A DNA stretch of 64,000 nucleotides from Chitinophaga sp. Ak27 (lineage in GTDB: Bacteria > Bacteroidota > Bacteroidia > Chitinophagales > Chitinophagaceae), in NCBI RefSeq assembly GCF_012726295.1, contig NZ_JABAOB010000006.1, forward strand, positions 479,829-543,828, read 5' to 3'. The position numbers and the translations under genes are program-made. Under the pieces are notes generated by a model. It made no database searches and was not told where the DNA came from. It saw only the letters and a program-made list of their open reading frames with translations. Shown here piece after piece: positions 1 to 8,188 of the stretch; the first letter of the stretch is position 1; each line of letters starts with the position of its first letter.

Positions 1-1
1 A

Positions 2-1156
2 CCGCCCATGCAAAAGCTGGCCGACCGCATCAGCGCTATATTCGTTCCCCTGGTACTCGGTATTGCTGTGATTACTTTTACAGGTTGGTATTTCATCGGA
101 CATACTACGTTGGCTACAGCTATGATGCGCAGCGTAGCCGTGCTGGTGATAGCCTGTCCCTGTGCCATGGGCCTGGCTACCCCGGCAGCTGTAATGGTGG
201 GGCTGGGACGTGCTGCACGCAATGGTATCCTCATTAAAGGCGGACATACCCTGGAAATGTTCAAAGATATCAGGCAAGTGGTATTCGATAAAACAGGTAC
301 CCTGACCACGGGTAAGCTGGAGCTCAGCGCCTGCCAGTTTTTTAATATGTCGGAAGATGAGTTTAAACAGGTGGTATATAGCCTGGAGAAATATTCCTCG
401 CACCCGATTGCCCGCTCTATCGCCGCACTTTGGAAAACTGCCGGGGAACTGCCTTTACAACAGGTAAGAGAGCATAAAGGATTGGGAATGCGTGCCAGCG
501 ATAAAGCCGGCAATCAATGGGAACTGGGTTCTTTCCGCCTGGCCGGTAATGCCACCACCGATGACAGTCATAACTTATATCTCCTGAAAAATGGCCAGCT
601 GGCCGGATGGATTGATTTCAGCGATGAAATCAGGCCGGAAGCAGCAGCTGTGATTACTCAATTAAAACAGGCCGGTATTGAGCCAATCCTGCTGAGTGGA
701 GATACTGCCCGCAAATGCCGGGAGTTGGGCGAAAAACTGGGCATTACAGCCATCTATGCCGAACAATCTCCCGAACAAAAACTGCAGATGGTGGATACGC
801 TCATGAAAACAGCACCTACCGCCATGGTGGGCGACGGGATCAATGATGCGCCCGCGCTGGCAAAAGCCACGATCGGTATTTCATTGAGCGATGCTACACA
901 AGTAGCTATGCAAAGCGCCAATGTAGTCCTGCTCAATAACCATCTCGGATCGCTGCCACTAGCGCTGGGACTGGGAAAACATACTTATCTCACAATTAAA
1001 CAGAATCTCTTTTGGGCGTTTATTTATAATGTAGTAGCCATACCGGTAGCTGCCCTGGGATTCCTGAATCCTATTGTGGGGGCGGGTATTATGGGATTGT
1101 CGGATGTAGTACTGGCCGTTAATTCTGTAAGGTTGCGTTATAAGAAAGTATTTTAA
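2..1156 (+). CDS. Heavy-metal P-type ATPase, C-terminal part (gene cut by window edge)
   Basis: This is the 3' part of an open frame that runs in from before the window. It encodes an inner-membrane P1B-type ATPase that exports a soft metal, probably copper. Visible features are a transmembrane helix with the metal-site motif ACPCAMGLATP, the phosphorylation motif DKTGTLT, the nucleotide-domain HP pair (SSHPIARS), and the hinge motif VGDGINDAPAL followed by two C-terminal helices. CPC in the sixth helix is typical of copper or silver pumps (CopA). The N-terminal metal-binding domains, if present, lie outside the window, so the substrate cannot be fixed. The first internal ATG is at 8, but it lies inside the conserved region and is not the real start. 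Confidence 0.93.
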   Translation, partial: PPMQKLADRISAIFVPLVLGIAVITFTGWYFIGHTTLATAMMRSVAVLVIACPCAMGLATPAAVMVGLGRAARNGILIKGGHTLEMFKDIRQVVFDKTGTLTTGKLELSACQFFNMSEDEFKQVVYSLEKYSSHPIARSIAALWKTAGELPLQQVREHKGLGMRASDKAGNQWELGSFRLAGNATTDDSHNLYLLKNGQLAGWIDFSDEIRPEAAAVITQLKQAGIEPILLSGDTARKCRELGEKLGITAIYAEQSPEQKLQMVDTLMKTAPTAMVGDGINDAPALAKATIGISLSDATQVAMQSANVVLLNNHLGSLPLALGLGKHTYLTIKQNLFWAFIYNVVAIPVAALGFLNPIVGAGIMGLSDVVLAVNSVRLRYKKVF

Positions 1157-1157
1157 A

Positions 1158-1268
1158 AAAGCATAAAGCAAAAAGCGTAAAGCAAAAAGCTATTGTGGAG
1201 AACAATCTTAGCGGATACCCCATTCGCGTTGATCATGCTCCACAATAGCTTTTTGCTTTACGCCCTTA
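1158..1268. repeat. Intergenic inverted-repeat element, copy 1
   Basis: A perfect 26-base inverted repeat (arms 1175-1200 and 1238-1263) encloses a 37-base loop. The arm contains the core AAAAAGCTATTGT shared with the copies at 9515-9621 and 23116-23217. Outside the left arm, the 14-mer GCATAAAGCAAAAA is repeated once with a single change. The loop (ATCTTAGCGGATAC ... TTCGCGTTGATCAT) also resembles the copy 2 loop, so the copies are homologous rather than chance hairpins. It lies between the ATPase stop and recQ, both read rightward, and could also act as a terminator for the former. Confidence 0.85.
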
Positions 1269-1302
1269 TAAGTTATCTTCGCAATAACCATTAAATTTTT
1301 CT

Positions 1303-3210
1303 TTGAGTACACCCGTAGCCATATTGCAACAATACTGGAAATACCAGCAGTTTCGCCCGTTACAGGAAGATATTGTCAATTCCATATTAGAGGGTCAGGA
1401 TACGCTGGCACTGCTGCCTACCGGAGGAGGAAAATCGATCTGCTTCCAGGTGCCGGCAATGATGAAGCCAGGTTTATGCCTGGTTATTACGCCGCTTATT
1501 GCATTGATGAAAGACCAGGTCGTGAACCTGAAACGAAGAGGTATTACCGCCTATTCCATCTATTCGGGTATGCAGTATAAGGAGGTGGAAAGGGTACTGG
1601 AAGCTGCCCGCCGTGGTGGATGCAAGTTTTTGTATGTATCTCCGGAAAGATTACAAAGCAAACTTTTTCAAACTTACTGCGATGGATTGCCGGTAAATAT
1701 GATAGCGGTAGATGAAGCACATTGTATTTCACAATGGGGATACGATTTCCGGCCGGCTTACCTCGAAATTGCCGAAATCCGGAGTTTCTTCCCGGATGCG
1801 CCGGTACTGGCACTCACCGCTTCTGCTACCCCTAAGGTGCAGACGGATATCTGTGATAAGTTGCTGATGAAAGATGCACAGGTATTCACCAAAAGTTTTG
1901 CCAGGTCCAATCTTTCTTACAGTGTGCTGGAGGAAGCTACTAAAATTGATAAGATAAAATACCTGTTGGAACGTGTACCCGGCTGTGGTATTGTATATTG
2001 CCGTAATCGAAAAAAAACAAAGGAGATAGCCTCCCTGCTGGCATTACAGGGTATCCAGGCCAGTTACTATCATGCCGGGTTGCCCCAGGCCGAACGTGCT
2101 GCCAGGCAGGAAGCCTGGATCAATAATGAAACCCGCATCATGGTATGTACCAATGCCTTTGGGATGGGGATCGATAAGCCGGACGTACGCATCGTGGTAC
2201 ACTATGATATGCCCGACAGCCTGGAAGCCTATTACCAGGAAGCCGGACGGGCAGGGCGTGATGAACAAAAAGCTTACGCCGTATTGCTTTATAACGAAGA
2301 TGAGCTGGCGGATATGCAAGAACGCATAGCATTGCAGTTTCCTACGCTGGAACAAATTCGCGAAGTATACCAGGCTATCGTCAACTATCTGCAAGTGCCT
2401 ATAGGCAGCGCAGAAGGCATGTACTTTGATTTTGATATCAATGACTTCGCCCGTGTTTTTCAACTGAACCTTACCATGGCTTATAGCGCCGTACGCCTGC
2501 TGGAACAGGAAGGAGTGCTGCAGTTGAGCGAGAGCGTATTCCTGCCCTCCCGGGCGGAATTTGTTACTGATAAAGCGTCACTGTACGAGTTCGAAAATGC
2601 ATATCCTGCATTGGAAGAAATTATTAAAACGTTGCTGCGCACCTATGAAGGGATCTTCGATAACGCGGTACCTGTTTATGAAAGACAGATAGGCCGTATC
2701 ATGCTCATGGAAGATGATGATATTGCTGCGCAGCTGCAACAATTGCACAACTACGGTGTTTTACGCTATCAGCCGCGCCGGGATCAGCCACAGCTTTGCT
2801 TCCTGCATGAACGGGCTTCGGCGCAATACCTGCGTGTTAATATGGCTAGGGTAGAGGTGCGTAAAAAAGTATACGCCGACAGACTAGAGGCAATGTTTGC
2901 GTATGCCCGTAACCGTAATACCTGCCGCACACAGCAGCTGGTGGCCTACTTCGGGGAAAAGGAATGTGCCCCCTGCGGCGTATGTGATATTTGTTTGAAG
3001 AAGAAATCAAAACCGCTGGATGCGGCCGCATTTAAACGTATATCCGATACCGTTATCGGCTATTTGAAAGCAGAACCGCTGTTGTTTATCGCATTACAGG
3101 GAAAAATGCAAGATGTGGGAAGAAATGACCTGATGGAGGTGTTGCAATTCCTAAATGAAGAGGGGCTTGTGTTCCGCGATGAAGCGGGTAGGCTTTCAGC
3201 TCTCAGGTAG
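1303..3210 (+). CDS. recQ: RecQ-family ATP-dependent DNA helicase
   Basis: A 3'-5' superfamily 2 DNA helicase of 635 residues acting in recombination and repair. Walker A is PTGGGKS (about residues 40-46), the Walker B box is DEAHCISQW, motif III is LTASAT, and the C-terminal RecA lobe shows TNAFGMGIDKPDVR and the arginine-finger motif AGRAGRDE. The RecQ zinc site follows near residues 545-570, with cysteines in a CR...CAPCGVCDIC pattern, then a winged-helix region. No clear HRDC domain is visible, so this looks like the shorter RecQ type; Bacteroidota often carry a second, longer RecQ. The start is TTG at 1303, just upstream of the conserved YWKYQQFRPLQ. An inverted-repeat element sits 40 bases upstream. 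Confidence 0.95.
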   Translation: MSTPVAILQQYWKYQQFRPLQEDIVNSILEGQDTLALLPTGGGKSICFQVPAMMKPGLCLVITPLIALMKDQVVNLKRRGITAYSIYSGMQYKEVERVLEAARRGGCKFLYVSPERLQSKLFQTYCDGLPVNMIAVDEAHCISQWGYDFRPAYLEIAEIRSFFPDAPVLALTASATPKVQTDICDKLLMKDAQVFTKSFARSNLSYSVLEEATKIDKIKYLLERVPGCGIVYCRNRKKTKEIASLLALQGIQASYYHAGLPQAERAARQEAWINNETRIMVCTNAFGMGIDKPDVRIVVHYDMPDSLEAYYQEAGRAGRDEQKAYAVLLYNEDELADMQERIALQFPTLEQIREVYQAIVNYLQVPIGSAEGMYFDFDINDFARVFQLNLTMAYSAVRLLEQEGVLQLSESVFLPSRAEFVTDKASLYEFENAYPALEEIIKTLLRTYEGIFDNAVPVYERQIGRIMLMEDDDIAAQLQQLHNYGVLRYQPRRDQPQLCFLHERASAQYLRVNMARVEVRKKVYADRLEAMFAYARNRNTCRTQQLVAYFGEKECAPCGVCDICLKKKSKPLDAAAFKRISDTVIGYLKAEPLLFIALQGKMQDVGRNDLMEVLQFLNEEGLVFRDEAGRLSALR

Positions 3211-3232
3211 CTGAGAGCTGAAAGCATGGAAA

Positions 3233-4279
3233 TTATAAGGTAATTACTTTCCCTTCTTTGCTGCTCTCAAAAGCTGCTTCTATTACCCTGATTACTTTAA
3301 TAGCATCTTGCGGAGGCACCGGGTTGGCGGCTTTATTGACCAGGGCTTCGAATACTCCCTGGTAATAGTCCATGTAATTGCCGCTGCCACCAGGTATATA
3401 TTGCTTTACCACCTTACCATCAATTTCGGTATGTAGTAAACCCCATTCGTGTGGCGCTTCTGCTCCCCAGTCGGGACTATTGGGAAAAAGGCCTCTTTGC
3501 AGCTGGGCTTCCTGTATGTCGGACTTGGTTTTGATAAAGGAACCAACGCGTCCATGTATTTGGTAAGCCGGCAGGGCTTCCCTTACCAGGTAACTGCATT
3601 TTACACGGGCGCGCAGCTGGTCATAATAAAGTACCAGTTCAAAATAATCATCTACAATTGAGTCCCGGCGGATAACCCGGATATCCGCCCATACCGCTTT
3701 AGGCATGCCAAACAGTGTAATGGCCTGGTCGATCAGGTGAGAGCCCAGGTCGTAGAGGGAGCCGGTACCAGGACCTCCTACTTCTTTATGTTTTTTATAG
3801 CTGAGCTCTTCTTTGAAACGGTCATAGTGTATTTCTGCTTCAAGAATGTCGCCTAACTGGCCGGACTGCACTATTTGTTTCACTACTTTGTAATCGCTGT
3901 CGTAGCGGCGGTTGTGATAAACGCTGAGCAGCAGTCCTTTTGATGCTGCGAGGGCAGCCAACTCTTCGCCTTCTTTGGCATGTACCGTGAAAGGCTTTTC
4001 TACTACTACATTCTTTCCTGCTTCCAGGGCGGCTTTTACGTAATCATAGTGCGTGTAGTTGGGGGTATTTACCACAATCAATTCCAGGTCTTTGTCGGCC
4101 AGCATTTCTTCCACACTCGTATATACCTTTACGTTAGGATACCGTTGCCGGGCCAAGTCCTTGCTTCTTTCCACGACCGCTGTAAATTCGAATCCCGGAT
4201 TTACATGAAGGAAGGGGGCATGAAATATTTGTCCGGACATGCCGTACGAGCATACGCCCGTCTTGATAATTCTACTCAT
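3233..4279 (-). CDS. Gfo/Idh/MocA-family NAD(P)-dependent oxidoreductase
   Basis: A predicted cytosolic sugar or cyclitol dehydrogenase of 348 residues. The N-terminal Rossmann fold begins with GVCSYGMSGQIFHAPF, and the family's catalytic EKP motif is present (VVVEKPFTVHAKEG). The C-terminal alpha/beta domain includes GSLYDLGSHLIDQA, typical of the family. Length is normal. The substrate cannot be told from sequence. It converges with recQ across a 22-base gap and lies downstream of the HerA-like ATPase gene on the same strand, with no obvious functional link. Confidence 0.9.
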   Translation of the reverse strand: MSRIIKTGVCSYGMSGQIFHAPFLHVNPGFEFTAVVERSKDLARQRYPNVKVYTSVEEMLADKDLELIVVNTPNYTHYDYVKAALEAGKNVVVEKPFTVHAKEGEELAALAASKGLLLSVYHNRRYDSDYKVVKQIVQSGQLGDILEAEIHYDRFKEELSYKKHKEVGGPGTGSLYDLGSHLIDQAITLFGMPKAVWADIRVIRRDSIVDDYFELVLYYDQLRARVKCSYLVREALPAYQIHGRVGSFIKTKSDIQEAQLQRGLFPNSPDWGAEAPHEWGLLHTEIDGKVVKQYIPGGSGNYMDYYQGVFEALVNKAANPVPPQDAIKVIRVIEAAFESSKEGKVITL

Positions 4280-4330
4280 ACTTTAAATATATTGATGTAA
4301 GCAGGCAGCGAAGCGCTGCCGGTTGCATAA

Positions 4331-5884
4331 TTAAAACCAACTTTTACTTTTATTGCTCCGTCCACCCAGGCCCAGCGCACCCAGTAAGCTACGTGTAATA
4401 ACGCTGGCGGCGGTACGTCCTACCTGTCTGGCCGCAGAGCTTTCCAGTACCTGTTCAATCAACCCTTTTTCTTCTTTTTGTTTACCACCAGCAGCTTTAG
4501 GCGCTTCCTGGGCAGCGGTTTTGTCGGCCGCTTCCTGCAGTTTGGCAGTAAGGATTTCGTAGGCGCTTTCACTGTCAATTTCTTCGCTGTATTTTTTTAC
4601 CAGCTTGGAATTATCTGCGATGGCATCGATTTCCGCTGTTGTTAAAACATCCATTCGGGATCTCGGGGATACCAACATGGTAGCGGCGAGCGGGGTAGGT
4701 ACCCCTTTTTCATTCAGACAGGTAACCAGTGCTTCACCAATTCCTATCTGCGTTAACAGCTCATCTGTTTTATAGAAGTCCGATAACGGGTAGTTCTCAG
4801 CGGTTTGCTTAATGGTTTTCCGGTCATTGGCAGTAAACGCGCGCAGGGCGTGTTGTACCTTCAAACCCAGTTGCCCCAGTACAGACGGAGGTACATCCAT
4901 CGGGTTTTGGGTACAGAAGAAAATACCTACTCCTTTTGAGCGGATTAGTTTGATGATGGTATCTATTTGTTTCAATAACGCATCGCTGGCTTCATTGAAA
5001 ATGAGATGCGCTTCGTCGATAAACATTACCAGCTTGGGTTTATCAAGGTCGCCTTCTTCCGGAAGGGTGGCATATAATTCGGCCAACAGGCTTAGCATAA
5101 AGGTAGAAAAGAGCTTGGGCCTGTCTTGTATATCGCTTACACGCAGGATGGAAACCATGCCCCGGCCGTCGTCACTCACACGCATCAGGTCATCTACTTC
5201 AAAAGATTTTTCTCCGAAGAATAAACCTGCGCCCTGTTGTTCCAGCTCTATCACTTTACGTAAAACGGTGCCGGTAGAAGTAGTAGATATTTTACCGTAG
5301 TCTTTTTCCAGGTCTGCCTTGCCTTCATCGCTGGCGTATTGGAGTACTTTTTTAAAGTCCTTTAAGTCGAGTAAGGGAAGTTTGTTATCATCGCAATACT
5401 TGAATAGCATCGCTACCAGGCCTGCTTGGGTGTCATTCAGCTCCAGTATTTTTGACAGCAGAACGGGGCCAAATTCGCTGACAGTAGCGCGGAGACGTAC
5501 GCCTTTCTCCTGGCTGAGCGACAGTAGTTCTGCCGGATAGGCTGCAGGGCTCCAGGTGCCGCCTATTTTCTGATACCTTTCTGTTATTTTGGGATTACTG
5601 GTGCCGGCCGCGGCAATACCACTCAAATCTCCTTTAATGTCCATTAAGAGTACAGGTACGCTGGCATCGCTCAGTCCTTCTGCAATTACCTGCAGGGTTT
5701 TGGTTTTACCGGTGCCCGTAGCTCCTGCTATGAGGCCGTGCCGGTTAAGGGTACTCAATGGAAGCAATACATCTGCTCCCGCAACTACTTCGCCGTTCAA
5801 CATGGCACAACCTAATTTGAAATGCTCGCCTTTGAAGGTATAGCCGTTTTTGATATAGTCCAGAAATGCATCCTGATTGGCCAT
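4331..5884 (-). CDS. HerA-like P-loop ATPase (DUF853/YjgR family)
   Basis: A 517-residue FtsK/HerA-superfamily ATPase. Walker A is GATGTGKTKT (about residues 54-63) and Walker B is LVMFIDEAHLIF. The layout, from a short N-terminal strand segment to the C-terminal low-complexity linker (QEAPKAAGGKQKEEKG) and terminal glycine-rich tail, matches the DUF853 (YjgR) family. Function in that family is not established; a DNA-pumping or motor role is inferred from HerA relatives. No nuclease or NurA-type gene is adjacent, so this is unlikely to be part of a HerA-NurA pair. Confidence 0.85.
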   Translation of the reverse strand: MANQDAFLDYIKNGYTFKGEHFKLGCAMLNGEVVAGADVLLPLSTLNRHGLIAGATGTGKTKTLQVIAEGLSDASVPVLLMDIKGDLSGIAAAGTSNPKITERYQKIGGTWSPAAYPAELLSLSQEKGVRLRATVSEFGPVLLSKILELNDTQAGLVAMLFKYCDDNKLPLLDLKDFKKVLQYASDEGKADLEKDYGKISTTSTGTVLRKVIELEQQGAGLFFGEKSFEVDDLMRVSDDGRGMVSILRVSDIQDRPKLFSTFMLSLLAELYATLPEEGDLDKPKLVMFIDEAHLIFNEASDALLKQIDTIIKLIRSKGVGIFFCTQNPMDVPPSVLGQLGLKVQHALRAFTANDRKTIKQTAENYPLSDFYKTDELLTQIGIGEALVTCLNEKGVPTPLAATMLVSPRSRMDVLTTAEIDAIADNSKLVKKYSEEIDSESAYEILTAKLQEAADKTAAQEAPKAAGGKQKEEKGLIEQVLESSAARQVGRTAASVITRSLLGALGLGGRSNKSKSWF

Positions 5885-5985
5885 GACTTAGATTTTTTTA
5901 TGAAGATAATAAAAAGCATTAACCGTTTAAGTATCAATTTATTGCCTATGAATATATATTGTTTTTCGGCTTATATTTATTGATA

Positions 5986-6030
5986 ATCGATAAAATTATT
6001 TTGTTTATCGATACGGGTTGCATAGTTTTA
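5986..6030 (+). promoter_or_regulatory. Operator-like inverted repeat overlapping a predicted promoter
   Basis: ATCGATAAA at 5986-5994 and TTTATCGAT at 6004-6012 form a perfect inverted repeat of 9-base arms. A TTTG box lies at 6000-6003 and, after 19 bases, TAGTTTTA at 6023-6030, seven of eight bases of the Bacteroidota -7 element. The repeat therefore covers the upstream promoter element, a good position for repression by the HTH protein encoded in the same operon. Confidence 0.55.
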
Positions 6031-6051
6031 AGTTCAATAAAATAACTACAA

Positions 6052-6549
6052 ATGAAAATTGCTACCTATTTGCTGTTACTTAAAATAGCAGTGCTTATTT
6101 CTGCATTGCTGACTATTGGAGTCATTGGAGTGAATATTTACATGTACTTTTTTGAGTTGGGAACTCCAGCAGGAGCTGGTCCAGTGGCTTATGCACAAAT
6201 TATAGTGTTCGAACATATTGCCATGGCACTACTCTATTTAGTGATCGCTTTTTGTTCATTTAAGCTATTAGTAGGAACAGCAGATCGGGAGCTCATTTCC
6301 CGTAAAAATTTGACTTTGGTAAAAGGAATTCTTTGGACGTTATTGGCATTATTACTGACGAAAATAGCTTTCGCGTGGGTCATTGGAAATAGCATCGTGA
6401 TTCCAGCAGCAAGCAGGTTATACTTCCGTGTAGCAGGCATTTTGGGATCGACCTGGGAACTGCTGATGGCATTCATTGTTATTTTTATCTTAGCGGTTGT
6501 TTTTGAAAAGGCCGTACGCTTGAAAGAAGAAGAGGCGCTTACTATTTAA
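6052..6549 (+). CDS. DUF2975 membrane protein
   Basis: A 165-residue integral membrane protein with four hydrophobic segments (about residues 7-30, 55-75, 95-115, 135-158). The family is known from general knowledge to pair with a small Cro/CI-type regulator of the YozG group, and exactly such a gene follows after 8 bases. Function is unknown. The gene is more AT-rich than its neighbours. An inverted repeat covers its putative promoter. Confidence 0.8.
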   Translation: MKIATYLLLLKIAVLISALLTIGVIGVNIYMYFFELGTPAGAGPVAYAQIIVFEHIAMALLYLVIAFCSFKLLVGTADRELISRKNLTLVKGILWTLLALLLTKIAFAWVIGNSIVIPAASRLYFRVAGILGSTWELLMAFIVIFILAVVFEKAVRLKEEEALTI

Positions 6550-6557
6550 TTGTTGTT

Positions 6558-6761
6558 ATGGGAATAATTGTAAACCTGGATGTAATGTTGGCTAAAAGAA
6601 AAATGTCGCTTACAGAATTGAGCGTACAGGTAGGCATTACGATGGCTAATCTGAGTATATTGAAGAGTGGCAAAGCCAAAGCTATCCGGTTTTCTACGCT
6701 GGAGGCTATCTGCCGGGTATTGGATTGCCAGCCGGGGGATATCCTGGAATATAAGGAATAA
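6558..6761 (+). CDS. Small HTH transcriptional regulator (YozG-like, XRE/Cro family)
   Basis: A 67-residue protein made almost wholly of a helix-turn-helix domain: LDVMLAKRKMSLTELSVQVG, then MANLSILKSGKAKAIRFSTL, then LEAICRVLDCQPGDILEYKE. The ending CQPGDIL-Y is characteristic of this small-repressor group. It is co-transcribed with the DUF2975 gene and is the natural candidate to bind the inverted repeat at 5986-6012. Confidence 0.88.
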   Translation: MGIIVNLDVMLAKRKMSLTELSVQVGITMANLSILKSGKAKAIRFSTLEAICRVLDCQPGDILEYKE

Positions 6762-6838
6762 TGCTTCCTCATTCAATAAAAACGAAAAATCTGCTGCTAA
6801 ACAGCAGATTTTTGAAATATGAAAATGTGTAGATCGCT

Positions 6839-7219
6839 TTAAAGGTCTTCTTCTCTTTCCAGCATTAAGATAGCGCCCTGTGGTACTATATAATACGTTT
6901 CCTCTTCATATACCACTGCCGTAGAGCCACTAAGGAGGAAGATAGCCAAATCGCCTTCTTTTACCTGCAAAGGGATATACTTTACTTTTTCTTCTTCTGG
7001 TTTCCATGCTTCATCTACGTCAGCGGGAGTAGGTATAGCATACCCAGGGCCGGTTTTGATAACATAGCCCCGCTGTACTTTTTCTTTTTCCTGTACCCCC
7101 GGAGGCAGGTACAAGCCGCTGCTGGTGCGCTCGTGGGGAGTAGCTGGCTTTATGAGCACGCGATCGCCCACTACAATCAGTTTTTTCAATTTATTATCCG
7201 TTGTTATGTGTATAGCCAT
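6839..7219 (-). CDS. GroES-like co-chaperonin, long solitary form
   Basis: A 126-residue protein with a Cpn10 fold: VVGDRVLIKPATPHERTSSG opens the barrel, and GLYLPPG, GYVIKTGPGYAIP and YYIVPQGAIL follow. It is about 30 residues longer than canonical GroES, the extra part being an insertion around DEAWKPEEEKVKYIPLQ. No groEL gene lies next to it. It is probably a second GroES paralogue; whether it docks with GroEL is uncertain because a clear mobile-loop consensus (GGIVL type) is not seen, with SSGLYLPP in its place. Confidence 0.82.
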   Translation of the reverse strand: MAIHITTDNKLKKLIVVGDRVLIKPATPHERTSSGLYLPPGVQEKEKVQRGYVIKTGPGYAIPTPADVDEAWKPEEEKVKYIPLQVKEGDLAIFLLSGSTAVVYEEETYYIVPQGAILMLEREEDL

Positions 7220-7275
7220 ACCTCCCCATTATCAAAAATGATGCAGCAGCGGGAATGGTGACAGAGTGACAGTTA

Positions 7276-8115
7276 TCAGAGGCTGCTTAGCTTAAATGTT
7301 TCGGCTGCCCTGATGCCTTTTTCAGTCTGCTGTAACACGCAACACTCATTCACAGGGTCATGCTCGAAAAATAAGATGTATTCGTTATCTACCGCCTCTT
7401 GGAGAAAGGTTTTCTTTTCATGAATCGTCCTCAGCGGGAACATGTCGTAAGACATTACATAAGGAATGGGAATATGTGCCGTAGAAGGCAGTAAATCCGC
7501 CATATAAATAATGGTCTTACCCTTGTATTGAATTTGTGGAAGCATCATAGCATCCGTATGTCCGCTTACAAAACGGATAGAGATATTGTCAACAAATGAA
7601 ATGCCTTCGGTGTGGGCAATGAACCGGAGCTGGCCACTTTCTTTAATGGGCAGGATATTTTCTTTCAGAAAAGATGCCTTTTCCCGGTCGTTGGGATGGG
7701 TAGCCCAGTTCCAGTGTCCTTCATTACTCCAGTATACGGCGTTTTTAAAGGCTGGCACGAGGGCATCGCCTTGGCGGACAATACTACCACCGCAATGGTC
7801 GAAATGTAAGTGCGTAAGGAATACATCGGTAATATCATCCCGATGGAAGCCATGTGCAGCCAGTGATTTATCCAGGGTAGCATCGCCATGAGGCTGATAA
7901 TGACTGAAGAATTTGGCGTCCTGTTTGTCGCCGAGGCCATTATCTATGAGGATAAGCCGGTTACCATCTTCAATCAGCAGGCAACGCAGGGCCCAGGTAC
8001 AGAGGTTGTTTTCATCGGCCGGATTCAGTTTGTTCCAGATGCTTTTAGGCACAACACCGAACATGGCGCCGCCGTCCAGCTTAAAGAATCCTGTATCTAT
8101 GGTGTATAATTTCAT
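7276..8115 (-). CDS. Metallo-beta-lactamase fold hydrolase (lactonase-like)
   Basis: A 279-residue metal-dependent hydrolase. The metal-binding motif HLHFDHCGG is complete, and the further ligands expected of the fold are seen in VSGHTDAMM, YMADLLPS and FFEHDP. The HLHFDH motif plus a preceding IDNGLGDK segment resembles the AHL-lactonase and alkylsulfatase-like branch, but the substrate cannot be decided. No signal peptide, so probably cytosolic. It is read leftward upstream of the solitary groES-like gene, 56 bases apart. Confidence 0.88.
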   Translation of the reverse strand: MKLYTIDTGFFKLDGGAMFGVVPKSIWNKLNPADENNLCTWALRCLLIEDGNRLILIDNGLGDKQDAKFFSHYQPHGDATLDKSLAAHGFHRDDITDVFLTHLHFDHCGGSIVRQGDALVPAFKNAVYWSNEGHWNWATHPNDREKASFLKENILPIKESGQLRFIAHTEGISFVDNISIRFVSGHTDAMMLPQIQYKGKTIIYMADLLPSTAHIPIPYVMSYDMFPLRTIHEKKTFLQEAVDNEYILFFEHDPVNECCVLQQTEKGIRAAETFKLSSL

Positions 8116-8188
8116 AAAATTGTTATTTGGATATTTGATACCAGAAAGTTACCCATTTCTGTAACCAAATATCCAAATAGCAATAAAA

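Noticed and set aside
6558..6761. HTH protein plus DUF2975 as a toxin-antitoxin pair
   Set aside because: The partner is a multi-helix membrane protein and the pair matches the known YozG/DUF2975 arrangement, not a toxin-antitoxin family.
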